DNA of 64,000 nt. Origin: Amoebidium appalachense (Eukaryota; Ichthyosporea). The position numbers and the translations under genes were made by a program. Below the pieces are notes generated by a model that saw only the letters and a list, made by a program, of their open reading frames with translations, was not told where the DNA came from and made no database searches. Where the stretch lies: positions 15,934,001-15,998,000 of the forward strand of contig CAVNZM010000001.1 in assembly GCA_963693365.1 (NCBI GenBank), read 5' to 3'. Below are positions 54,935 through 64,000 of this stretch, one piece after another (within the stretch, counting starts at the first letter, position 1; the number at the start of each line of letters is the position of its first letter).

Positions 54935-55036
54935 AAGGGGGAGGGGGGAGACGTGGAGGAAGGGGGGAGAGGGAGGTGGGAGTAAGAGGAGGAGGATACA
55001 AACCTTGAGGATGTCTGCACTGACTTTGGCAGACAT
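47531..55036 (-). CDS. Four-EF-hand calcium-binding protein, seven exons, 244 aa
   Basis: Exons (minus order) 55036-55004, 54435-54364, 52713-52573, 51974-51856, 50289-50232, 49432-49325 and 47734-47531 join in frame. All four loops are canonical with acidic 1,3,12 and Gly6: DTDSSGTIDTAE, DSDNSGTIEWGE, DTDKSGTIESNE and DSDHSGTIDWEE. EF1-EF2 and EF3-EF4 are two similar halves; the introns at LLFQ|DLGW and KIFA|DLRW fall at the same place and phase. An acidic linker (EEAPEHEHEEDSKQ) separates the halves, and the C-terminal exon (VSSKSDVQVVQPKLARK...) is not recognised. The last exon has no 60-aa ATG frame but is in phase after a CACCACAG acceptor. Calmodulin-superfamily calcium sensor or buffer; the target is unknown. 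Introns are almost wholly (CA)n/poly-C on the + strand. Confidence 0.85.
47768..47851. repeat. (GT)n microsatellite
   Basis: About 42 GT units end 31 bp upstream (minus-strand sense) of the acceptor of the last EF-hand exon, where the coding strand reads (CA)n. Confidence 0.95.
48150..48900. repeat. Poly-G-rich block with diverged SINE-like fragments in intron 6 of the EF-hand gene
   Basis: G runs lie at 48158-48182, 48601-48616, 48719-48738 and 48861-48892. Between them, 48308-48470 has a minus-strand segment related to family 2 (CCGTCTTGGCCAAAGACGAG next to GCAGGGTTG), and 48766-48843 resembles the 3' part of family 1 on the minus strand. Confidence 0.55.
48960..49050. repeat. Three tandem ~25-bp units containing CCAATCAG
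   Basis: CCAATCAGATCATTGCACCA, CCGATCAGATACTTGTACCA and CCAATCAGAATATTGCAC follow each other, linked by TACAG. They lie in intron 6 of the EF-hand gene. Confidence 0.7.
49580..49886. repeat. Poly-C followed by poly-A tracts (two pairs)
   Basis: C 49580-49623 then A; C 49820-49855 then A 49856-49885. Both lie in intron 5 of the EF-hand gene. Confidence 0.9.
50719..51109 (-). repeat. Family-1 SINE-like repeat, full length, minus strand
   Basis: The reverse complement starts TACTTCCATGCAACCGGGCA-like (51107) and ends GCATTCAAA (50719), followed by a C tail read as G on + at 50693-50718. It is close to identical to the 10700 copy. It lies in intron 4 of the EF-hand gene, in the sense of that gene. 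Confidence 0.85.
51380..51852. repeat. CAC/CCA-rich and poly-C low-complexity block
   Basis: ACCCAC/CACACC-type DNA with C runs ends in (CA)n that abuts the 3' side of the EF3 exon (the donor GTATGTGTG on the minus strand continues as (GT)n). Confidence 0.9.
52740..53720. repeat. (CA)n / poly-C block in intron 2 of the EF-hand gene
   Basis: CA runs lie at about 52812-52884, 53322-53398, 53450-53509 and 53652-53684, with C runs at 53053-53066, 53117-53144 and 53279-53303. Alternating GC (CGCGCGCG) occurs at 52797-52811. Confidence 0.9.
54674..54734. repeat. (GT)n microsatellite in intron 1 of the EF-hand gene
   Basis: About 30 GT units lie about 240 bp upstream, in minus-strand sense, of the EF1 exon. 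Confidence 0.95.
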
Positions 55037-56786
55037 TGTTGTGTTATCTTATGTGAGCAGCAGAAGCGCACCTGTTTAAAGTGAGCGCAGTTAGCAGTCG
55101 CGGAATGCCTAAGGCAGGTGCCTGGCACACAATAAAACAAAGTGTGCAAACACGGATACATACGCGCGCATACTTGCACGGAGTCACACGGGCACAAGAT
55201 GCAAGGTGGGGCACCATACACTATGCTCGCTTGCATGTCAGTACGGGTGCACACGCACGCAGCTGTCGGCAAATGGCAAGCAGCTACACCGTATTGTAAG
55301 CACGCTGCAACAACTGCACCGCTAGACTTATGTGACTGAATCTCAACAGCTGAGCTCGGAGTCGTGCCTTTTGTGCTTTGTAGTCAGACTTCGAAATAAC
55401 TGTAAGCCCCGCTCATTTCATCAGATGCACTGACTACAAAAGCCACCCAACACTACCCACTCCCAGGAAGCCCATCTATTTGTAGTCTGCCTGTAATCAA
55501 GCAAATCTTTTATAAATGCAAACACCTACTTTATTAAGGGCTAGACTCAACAGCTCAGCAAAAGTCTCCAAGTCACAACCAAGACGATTCCCTGCTTGAG
55601 TGTCCTAGTAACTAAGAAACTAAAAACGAAGTTCTGGACACGAACTGAAAACAGCCTGAAAAACTAAGACGATGTTGTGACGTCACCGTAGGTAACATTC
55701 CCGCATGCTCATTTGTTTGCGCAAACACAGTGGCTCACAGAGTCACAGTCACCTGCTGCCTGATGTCGATTATTTAGCTCTGAGGTCCGGCTTCGCGCTT
55801 ACTCGTTGTCTGTGTCTGTGTGTGTGTGTGTCTGTGTGTCTATGTGCAACGGTATACCTCGGCACTTTGATGTCTTGTGTGTGAACATTGCTTTTCTTAG
55901 GGAGTGCAGAATGTGCCTAGGTACTTCCGTGTGTGAGTGTGCTTGTGTGCTTTTGTGTGTGCGCGCGCGTGTGTGTACAGTGAAGTTGTGTGTGTTCAAT
56001 ATGCGCGTTGACTGAAATTTTTTTGCCTGCTCAGAGTAAGAGAAGAGGAGAGAAAAGATAGGAAAAGTCCTTAGACAGGATCGGGTTCAACGCACAAGAC
56101 GTCTGCGTCAGTGCACGTGTGTGTGTGCGGGTGTATGTTGGCAATGCTTGCATACGGATGCACGTGTATGCGCCTTGAGAGAGTGAGGGAGCTCGAGGGG
56201 GGTAAGTGGGACGAGAGAGGCGAGGGCAGGACATGGTGAGCAAAAGAAAAAAGATCCGAGTGTGTGTGTGTGTTCTCCCGTGCCTTGAGCACACACTTAG
56301 TAAGTGCATCCATTCCGGTGAGGGATGGGTCCGACGTGTTTTTACGGTTTTTGTAGCCCCTTAAAAGACTTAAGTGGTGAGAAGAAAGGGGGGGGGAGGG
56401 GAGGGGGGAGGGGAGGGAGACGGGGGGGGGGGGGGGAGGGGGGGGGGGGGGGGAGATTAGCGGGTAAGTGTCGGTGTCAGTGCCCGCACTTGAGGACAAT
56501 ATGTGTTCTTGTGTGTCAACTGGTAACGTGTCAGTGACCTACTTAATGTGTGTGCATTTTATGTGTTTGGGTGCTACATTGTGCAAGTGGTACGGTGGGC
56601 ATGTGTATTAAAGTATGCTTGCATGTGTGTATGGGTACTTTCCGGTTGTGCACGTGTGCGTGCGTGCGTACGTTTATATGCGCACGTTTGTGAAATTCAA
56701 TGTAGGCATGTGAGAGCGAGTCTGAGTGTAGGTGTGAGTGAGCCGCTGAGTGTGCGAGTGAGTGAGTACGTTGAGTGAGTGTGTGC

Positions 56787-56875
<89 letters not shown>

Positions 56876-57259
56876 GGTTTGTGACACGTTGTGCCGTGTG
56901 GGCATATGCGTGTGCCCGTGTGTGTATTTGTGACCGGGTTTGTGTGTGGGATTATAGAGAATGTATGTGCATGTGCCCTAGTGGTCGAGTCAGTTGTGTG
57001 CTATGTGCCCATGTTAGAACATAAAAGCTACCAGTAAACCATATTCCATGAATTGGCTCATACTCAGTAGCACCGACTCAGCAATAACGTACAGGGGGGC
57101 GCTCAAGACGTGGGTGAGAACTCCGGATCCCTACCCCCGCCCAACCCCTTCAACCCCCCATAATTCCAAGTTTCCTCCCTTGGGCCCGCCCCTTTCCCAG
57201 GTGGGGGTCTCTTCCCCCTACCCCCACCCCCACACCGCCTTCTACTACCCCACCCCACC
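55037..57259. other. Region upstream of the EF-hand gene
   Basis: No gene is recognised. 55040-55800 is ordinary DNA and should contain the EF-hand promoter. 55800-57000 is GT/GTGA-rich with a perfect (GT)n at 56790-56873 and G-rich DNA at 56388-56456. A short minus-strand frame beginning MDALTKCVLKA near 56310 is not supported by anything else. Confidence 0.5.
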
Positions 57260-57541
57260 TCAACCGGAGCCCAGTTTCAAACAAGTAAAATTATACGTGA
57301 CTTTCGCTGGCGGGGTGGCATCTACGAGATTGCATAGGTCTTCTGCCGTTTTAGCCATGTAACTCCTTATAGCAGTCCCCGCCTGGTCCCCGCACGTGGA
57401 TGTGAATAGCCGTAATCCCCCCTCCTGCCCAATCACGAATCCGAACCTACTGAGGTCCTTTGTGACCATGCAGGGTTGTAATGTTACCAGACCTTCAGTG
57501 CTGCGTGTATGGCCGTATGCACAGTATGCACGAAAGTGCAC
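57260..57541 (-). CDS. Unassigned 93-aa open frame
   Basis: A non-repetitive minus-strand frame from ATG 57541. It contains LSRFGFVIGQEGGLRLFTST, CGDQAGTAIRSYMAKTAEDL and DATPPAKVTYNF. The pattern (hydrophobic strand, Gly-rich turn, 'GD', helix) loosely recalls small Roadblock/LAMTOR-type proteins, but the similarity is too weak to name. A GTATAA donor candidate lies near its end, so it could be one exon of a longer gene. It could also be chance. Confidence 0.25.
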   Translation of the reverse strand: MHFRAYCAYGHTRSTEGLVTLQPCMVTKDLSRFGFVIGQEGGLRLFTSTCGDQAGTAIRSYMAKTAEDLCNLVDATPPAKVTYNFTCLKLGSG

Positions 57542-59234
57542 GAAACAACTGGCGAGTCCTGACTGTTTTGCCTAGCCGATGTATTTATGATAAGTCGACG
57601 CTGGCCCATGGTTCATCGTTTCCGTCCCTAATATTACAGTAGCTGAAAAATAAAGCACGGCACTTGTCTGCAAGTGGCGGCCGCATTGACATTGCGTGAC
57701 TGGCGCACCGCGTTCCACGTTTCACCCTTGATGATGGTCGATGTCAGCTGCTAACCGCCAAATTATACTTTATTTTTTGGAACACGCTTTTTTTTGGCTT
57801 GGTTTATACGGTGAGCCAGTTGTTCACAGCTGATAACGTTAAAAATTATTTGTTGCAAAATATTTTGAAATATTTTTTAAATATATATTACAACAAATAC
57901 CTTGATAAGGTGCTTATACTTCTAAGAACTTCTGTGTCAAGCAGCCCACCTAATCTTGGAGGCTAAGGGGCTCACAAGATCTGCAGATTCTCCAATCACA
58001 GCCTGGAAGGAATTGCTGCGGCCAATCAAAGCGTGGCTGAAACCGGTTTGGGGCAGGCGGGCAAATATCGGGTTATCGCTCTTTTGATTGGCTGCCCTGT
58101 TCGTTTTTGAAATTAGGTAATAACCACGAGGGTGCTCAAGGGAATTTTTAGATCGGCAATTTCTCTCGAATAAACAGCTGTTATAAGAAAGATATAATTG
58201 GCTAAAGTTGAATTTATAAGAGTCATGTAAATCCTAAGAAAGCGCCAGACGGTCGGTCAAAGGGTACCGATTTGTGTTGAGAAGCTTTCAGTTTTTTTAG
58301 CACCATTGAAGCATAAAATAATCCCAAAAAGTTTGTTGATCAGTCAAACAAGAACCAAAAAAACGCACTGCATTCCAATTTGCTACTGTTAGAAGAGATT
58401 CCAGCTTGGCTCAGCGCCAAGAACCTTCTTCAAAATCACGAGCACAAAGTACCGATTTTAAGATGACGGAATCCTCGGTAGGTATTCGCACCGCCAACGA
58501 GCTATAAAAGGTCGCATCCGATAAGCAAATCGGCATTTTTTTTAGCCTTCCAGGTTCCTTGTTTAGCACCCGAAGTTGTGGCGGAGCACTCCGTTTGCTA
58601 GCGTATTCTCTCCTCTTGCGTTTGTAGCCCACAGAGGGTATCAAAGACCAGGTGGCGAGACAGCGTGCGGGGGTGACTTCGCACGGTCCGAGTTCGCCAC
58701 GTTGACGAAGTAAGTTTTGAAGCTCATGGCATGGGCTCCTGTAATGATCTGGTGTCAGTGGATGGTTTGTCCTCGCCCTATCAACCCGCCCTTGGTTGGC
58801 TTGCTTGAAGTTTTTCGCTGGTGAGAACACGGCACTGGAAAAACCGGGTGTATTTTGATTATTTTCTTTGTTTGCTTGTGAGGGGACCCTGGGATGTGTG
58901 CGCAGATCTAAGGTGTATGGACCTCAGCGAAGTTGCCCAAGCTTACCAACAGCTACTCCTAAAAGAGTACTAGCATGGCTTAGTTTATGCACGTTCGTTA
59001 CTAGAGCACGGTACTCTCTTACTGCGGGGCCCGCGGGCTTGGCACCATAAACTTTGTGTATCCACCCAACATCTACTAACCCCCTCTACGTTGGTATTCA
59101 CAGGTTGTCAAATGTTTAAAGTAACCGGGCTTGCCCACGCTTCCAACCTCGCTGAGGTAGACGACGGTGGCCCGCTGTTTGTTTTCATTCACACCTGACG
59201 CTCTTGAGGGTTCCTTTGAGTCGAATTACAGTAC
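57542..59234. other. Upstream region of the NAGS gene
   Basis: No exon is recognised with confidence. CCAAT/ATTGG boxes cluster at 57993 (CCAATCACAG), 58022 (GCCAATCAAAG) and 58085 (TTGATTGGCT), about 1.15-1.24 kb before the NAGS ATG. Minus-strand frame 58411-58830 and plus-strand frame 58868-59050 are open but match nothing I know. An upstream non-coding or presequence exon of NAGS may lie here. Confidence 0.4.
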
Positions 59235-60565
59235 ATGCAACACAACGCAAACATGCTTCTCCCGACATTTTTGGGGGCGCCAGCTGTCCAGACAGCTCTG
59301 ACCACCGTTGTGAAGGTGTCGTATGTCGCTGCACGGGGGCTGTATATGGGTCGGCTAGCCGGTGAGCGATTCGCAAAGCTATCACTGGCAGAAGACAACA
59401 CTGCCGATAACACCCCCTCTATCCTCTCTCCTTTCCCTGAGAGCCTGCGTGACCGTGCCAAGCCGGATCCCCGTCGACAAAACGAGAAGAACCTTATTTC
59501 GGAGTTGCTTACACACTTCAAACAGACCTCAGAGGTCCGTCAGTATCTGAAGTACTTTGGGAGCGTCGACTCTCCGGACAAGTTTGCCATCATCCGTTTC
59601 TCGGGTGATGTGCTCAACAACAGGGAGCATCTTGCTCAGACAGCCTCGGCTCTTTCTTTCCTCCAACGGGTTGGCCTGCTCCCTATTGTGGTGCACGGGG
59701 CTGGTTTGTTCACTGGTCGTCGCAGCCAGAATGTGGACCAGGTGATGGGGGGGCAAAAAAAAAAAATGAGATTTTCTTGCTTTTCTGCTGCGTTTGTCGC
59801 CTGTGTTTCTAAGGAAATTTGGGGGGGAGAAGCAAGGTTAGAACTGGAAGATATCATGGCAGAGTTGCAAGTGAGTCGACAGTTTTAGGGTCCTTTGGAA
59901 CCAGTGCCTAAGGAAGAGAATGAAAACCGGGTGGGGTGTGTGGTGTGTTTGGGCGGGGGGAGGGGTGGGGGATGTAGGAATTTTGAGGTACAAATATGGC
60001 TTTCTTGGAAGTACGTTTGGTTGTCGCAGAGGGGAAGAGGGGGGGGAGGGAAGGGGGCTCGACAGTCTATACACACTTGGAAGTATGTTTGGTGTCTGCA
60101 GGGGAAGGGGGGGGGGGGGGGGGGGGGGGGGGCAGTTTACACACACAAGTATGATATCTGACTTGTGTTGTCTACGTGCAGGTGGCGCAGTCTGGCACTG
60201 CGGAAGCTGCACTGCAGGCAGCACAGCACTACATGGAGGCCGTGAATGCAGCCCTTGTGGCCGAACTGCGCATGCTCGGGGTCGAGGCTGCCCCCCTGCG
60301 TGAAAAGGTCTTTGGTGTCACTGCCGTTGACTCCTCCACCACGTCGCAGTGGGCGGGCATCACTGGTGCCATTGAGAGTGTGGACATGAAGACCATCAGT
60401 GTCAACATCAAGGCCGGCCGTATCCCCGTGGTAGCCAGCATGGGCAGGGTTGCTGAGGGCGAGCGCAAGGGCAGTGTGCTGACATTCAGCACCTGGGACG
60501 CAACAACCGCCCTAGCAAAGAAGATTCAGCCACTCAAGGTTGGTCTTCGTCTCATCCGCTCCCAG

Positions 60566-60611
<46 letters not shown>

Positions 60612-60828
60612 CCTCCCCTCCCCCCCGACGGGTCCAAGCTGCCCTGGCTGTCTTGCACAACCCATTCTAATGCATGGTGCCCAATGCCCCTTCCCCCCAC
60701 CCCCTCCCCCCTCTCTCCCTATCCCCCCATATAAAATGCAGATTATGGGCCGGCAGAAGGGGGGGGGCTCTTTCGGTCAGTTTTGCTCTGAGCATCCCAT
60801 TTCTCGACTTGGTACTGCTATTGGGGTT

Positions 60829-60869
<41 letters not shown>

Positions 60870-61836
60870 CTTGGCCTTTTTGTCTGTCTGTCTGTTTGTT
60901 TGTTTGTTTGTTTGTTGTTGCCAGCACATTTTAACCTGTGCTTATCCCACACAGGTGATCATGCTTCGCCCAGAGGGGAACCTCTGTGACGAGAACGGCG
61001 AGAAGATCAGCCGTGTGACCCTGACCACCGACTACGACCACCTCATGGGCTTCCACCCTGCCACCCCCTCTTCGTCTCCATCACCAACCACGACCCCCGC
61101 ACCTTCCTCACCTACGGAAACCGAGAGCGCCCCGCGCCTGTGTGCACGTGACAAACAGGAGCTTCAAGACATCAAATCTCTGTTCGAGGTGCTCAAGCCA
61201 GGCACGACTGTTGCCGTAACAAACCCGGCCAACCTTGCCAAGGAGCTCTTCACCCACAAGGGGGCAGGAACTTTGGTATCCAAGGGCGAGCAGGTGTGGC
61301 GCATCCCCACCCTGAAGGACCCCAGGGTCGACACGGCACATTTGGCATCTCTTCTGGAGGAGGTCTTCAAAGCAAAACTGGCACCTGCATTCATGCCTGG
61401 TCTCCCCGACCGACTGTGGCAGCTGTACCTGGCCGAGAGCTACCGTGGGGTTGCTGTAGTGACCAAGGGCCCACGAGGTATTGCCTACTTGGACAAGTTT
61501 GCCGTCCACCCGACCGCACAGGGAGACAAACTTGGCGAGTTGGTGTGGCAGGCAATGGTCCGCAACGAGAAGAAGCTGTTCTGGCGGTCCCGCTCGGCAA
61601 ACCCTGTCAACGCATGGTACTTTGAGCAGGCGCACGGCGCGTACAAGGCTGGATACTGGACGGTGTTTTGGCGTGGATTGAATGACGAGGAGATTATGGA
61701 ATGTGTTAAAGATGCTCTTTCCTACCCGGCTACGTTTGCGCCAAAGTCTGCTCCCCTTGCTGGGGTACAGCCTGGGTTTCTGCCACCGGCTACCAGTGAG
61801 GGCGCTGCCCAGGCTACACTTGGTTCGTTAAAGTAG
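59235..61836 (+). CDS. NAGS: Mitochondrial N-acetylglutamate synthase (kinase-like domain + NAT domain), three exons
   Basis: Exons 59235-59741, 60182-60538 and 60955-61836, all phase 0, give 581 aa. Residues about 1-60 are presequence-like. About 85-330 is an amino-acid-kinase fold: SEVRQYLKYFGSVDSPDKFA, SFLQRVGLLPIVVHGAG and a long helix region. About 350-540 is the GNAT domain typical of NAGS: YLDKFAVHPTAQGDKLGELV, FWRSRSANPVNAWYFEQ and YWTVFWRGL. The kinase part has IRFSGD where active NAG kinases have a Lys-x-Gly-Gly, and GAGLFTG instead of the usual GxGP, so phosphorylation is unlikely. The protein should make N-acetylglutamate from acetyl-CoA and glutamate in the mitochondrial matrix (arginine/urea-cycle entry). 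A Ser/Thr/Pro linker (near SSPSPTTTPAPSSP) lies between the domains. The start is the first ATG of the exon; an upstream exon is not excluded. Confidence 0.85.
60830..60869. repeat. Poly-G run (~40 nt) in intron 2 of NAGS, followed by TCTG/TTTG tetranucleotides
   Basis: G 60831-60869, then (TGTC)n and (TGTT)n to about 60918, ending about 35 bp before the acceptor at 60954. Confidence 0.9.
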
Positions 61837-62143
61837 GGGTATGTGTTGTGAATGATACGTAGTTGTAGTCGAAAGTTTCTGAACTGGTAATCGTAGTTTT
61901 GCACCAACACTCGTGGTGTGGTGGTTCTTGTATGAATTATACTTTCTCGTGAGTGTGAGAAAACGAAGATATTTTAGAAGAATGACCGACTGACCGATTA
62001 ACTTTCAGACAGATCAAGTCTTTCAAACCTTTTGTGACTGTGAGCAAAATGATGATAGCTTTTTGGTGTTGCTTGGAGCACATCCAAATACACTTTTTTG
62101 TGATGATGGACTGGCTCTTCCCCCCTCTCCCTCCCCTCCCCAA

Positions 62144-62315
62144 AACGCAATTGATGACTTGGGCCCTCCCTGAGGATGGGCTCTGCTTATGACGCATACT
62201 GTGCGCATGGCTGATGTTGCATACTTGAATGTTTGCCCTTGCAGGTGTCCTGCACCATGCTTCTCATCATGTATGCGTACTTCGTACCGTGTTGCGCATT
62301 CAAACCCCCCCCCCC
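62144..62315 (+). repeat. 5'-truncated family-1 SINE-like repeat, poly(C) tail
   Basis: It starts ACGCAATTGATGACTTGGGC and ends GCGCATTCAAA at 62304, then 11 C. Confidence 0.85.
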
Positions 62316-62367
62316 AGTCTTCTTTCAGAAGTGTCTTTCAGGACAGACCACTGTGTGGAGACATCTT

Positions 62368-62791
62368 TACTTCCATGCAACCGGGCATGGTTGCTCTGTG
62401 TCGTGCATCTGTAAGCACATACACATTTTTCGCTGCACTGCATTAGTTTGCACACACATCTTCACCGTTTTGCTCACCTTGCTTGCATAAGCCACCCTGC
62501 TCGTCTTTGATCAAGACGGTTTAAGCCTCCCAAGTTCAGTTGATGCTGCTGTCTGAGCTGGAGCGCCGTATGTACGCGGGCTAAGGGGTCGAAACTCAGG
62601 AGCAATTGATGACTTGGGCCCTCCCTGATCAGATGGGCTCTGCTTATGACGCATACTGTGCGCATGGCTGATGTTGCATACTTGCATGAATGTTTGCCCT
62701 TGCATGTGTCCTGCACCATGCTTCTCATCATGTATGCGTACTTTGTACCGTGTTCCGCATTCAACCCCCCCCCCCCCCCCCCTCCCCCCCC

Positions 62792-62823
<32 letters not shown>
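62368..62823 (+). repeat. Family-1 SINE-like repeat, full length, poly(C) tail
   Basis: It starts TACTTCCATGCAACCGGGCA at 62368 and ends GCATTCAA at 62764, then C-rich DNA to about 62822. It closely matches 10700-11091, with small indels (for example CCCTGATCAGATGGG for CCCTGAGGATGGG). Confidence 0.85.
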
Positions 62824-63049
62824 CCCTCCACTCCCCCCTTCCCCCTCCCCTTACAAGTGAGATTTGCTTGTGCGTTTTGCAATATGCCTTGTGCAATCTT
62901 ACCCTCCTCCCCCCCCCCCCCCCCCCCCTCTCCCATCCCACTGTGCCCTCCCCCCCCCCCCCCCCCCTGCCCTCCACTCCCCCCTTCCCCCTCCCCTTAC
63001 AAGTGAGATTTGCTTGTGCGTTTTGCAATATGCCTTGTGCAATCTTACC
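62824..63049. repeat. Duplicated 79-bp segment, 147 bp apart
   Basis: The block CTCCCCTTACAAGTGAGATT followed by TGCTTGTGCGTTTTGCAATA and TGCCTTGTGCAATCTTACCC occurs at about 62824-62902 and again at about 62971-63049, with C runs after each. Confidence 0.9.
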
Positions 63050-63316
63050 CTTCCCCCCCCCCCCCCCCCCCGGCCCCTCCGCCCCCCGCCCCCGGCTCTG
63101 TCCCCCCCCCTCCGCCCTCCGCCCCCCCTCCCCCCCCCCCCCCCCCCCCCCCCCCCCGGGAGCTCCCTGGGCTGGGTTCCCCCCGAGGCGCTCCCCAACT
63201 TGCTGACCGTAGAATGTTCGGGGTCACCGGGTAGGTCCAACCCCCCCCCCCACCCCCCACCCCCCCTTGTTGGGAAAGGAGGGACCCATGGCTTTGACCG
63301 GTGGGGTACTACGGGT

Positions 63317-63347
<31 letters not shown>

Positions 63348-63651
63348 TCTTCCATCTTTGAACTTGATCACCAAGTTTATTGATATCACTAAATAAGTTA
63401 TCATATTCCCTTCGTTTGGCAGCGCCCGATATATATCGATAATTTTTGATTAGGCCACTGGCAGATAGTAATGCCTTACAACCTTTGTTGTAGTAACATG
63501 GACACAACATAAGAGATAGTGCTTCTGCGACCGTCGTCACTAATAATAGTACCGTGTGCCATGATGCATGAGACGCCCGTGTGTGAAGTCCCCTCCCCCC
63601 CTCCGGATTTTCTCCTTCCCACCCCTCCCCTCCCATCCCACTCTGTGCCCT

Positions 63652-63702
<51 letters not shown>

Positions 63703-64000
63703 CCCTGTCCCCCCCCCTCCGCCCTCCGCCCTCCCCCCCTCCACCCCCCCCTCCCCCCCCCCCCAAAAAAAAAAAAAAAAAAAAACCTCCCGAATCCGGC
63801 CCGCCCATTCCCCTGCCCCTCCCCCATTCCCCCCCCCTCCTCCCCCCCCCCCCCCCCCAAAAAAAAAAATGATAATAAAAAATATAAATAAAGTAGTAAT
63901 ACTAGCAAAAGAAAGAAGCTTTGGCAAAAATGATAACCGCCACCACTTCTCAATGGCTGAATAAACCCACTGTTAGAAAGAACAATGAACACAATCTACA

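Larger units (their letters stand above)
61837..64000. other. Region downstream of NAGS
   Basis: No gene is recognised. It holds two SINE-like copies, a pair of duplicated C-rich segments, long C runs (63124-63157, 63318-63344, 63653-63701) and a C-then-A tract (63750-63785). The last 600 bp are A/T-rich with no readable exon. Confidence 0.55.

Noticed and set aside
58411-58830. 139-aa minus-strand frame
   Set aside because: No recognisable domain or splice context; kept only as part of the NAGS upstream region.

Overview
This is a eukaryotic nuclear window. Its genes are split by spliceosomal GT-AG introns, and the non-coding DNA is saturated with very long homopolymers (poly-C/poly-G up to 87 nt) and (CA)n/(GT)n/(CT)n microsatellites. 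The gene set (ATP10, SLC35A-type nucleotide-sugar transporter, Sds3/BRMS1, a four-EF-hand protein, mitochondrial N-acetylglutamate synthase) fits an intron-rich protist. The Sds3 gene and the animal/fungal-like NAGS suggest an opisthokont relative such as a unicellular holozoan. That placement is inference; there is no rRNA or other marker to settle it.

Layout. 0.86-13.27 kb (+): an eight-exon ATP10 gene whose 6-kb last intron holds a decayed Penelope-like reverse transcriptase and several copies of a poly(C)-tailed SINE-like repeat. 15.5-17.0 kb (-): an intronless multi-pass membrane protein of 492 aa. 17.5-26.5 kb: a ~9-kb element bounded by ~109-bp inverted repeats at about 95% identity. 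It carries one multi-exon gene joining an OTU cysteine protease, a CXC-type cysteine cluster, a SANT/Myb-like domain and an LSD1-like zinc ribbon. A second 2-kb inverted-repeat element sits inside its left terminal repeat. 28.0-31.7 kb: a THAP/P-element-like transposon that keeps the THAP finger and the C-terminal exons but lacks the catalytic core. 32.7-38.3 kb (+): a five-exon nucleotide-sugar transporter. About 39.9-40.1 kb: an orphan 3' fragment of an SLC2 sugar transporter. 42.3-46.1 kb (-): a five-exon Sds3-like gene. 47.5-55.0 kb (-): a seven-exon, four-EF-hand calcium-binding protein. 59.2-61.8 kb (+): a three-exon NAGS. 62-63 kb: more SINE copies and C-rich duplications.

Intron phases were checked by hand at every junction. 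ATP10, the transporter, Sds3, the EF-hand gene and NAGS all join in frame from start to stop. The OTU gene joins in frame from its second exon on; its first-to-second exon join is unresolved. The genes are unrelated housekeeping functions (ATP synthase assembly, Golgi transport, chromatin repression, calcium binding, arginine biosynthesis) and do not form a pathway cluster. The distinctive content is the mobile DNA: nested inverted-repeat elements, a SINE-like family ending in poly(C), and microsatellites abutting splice sites.
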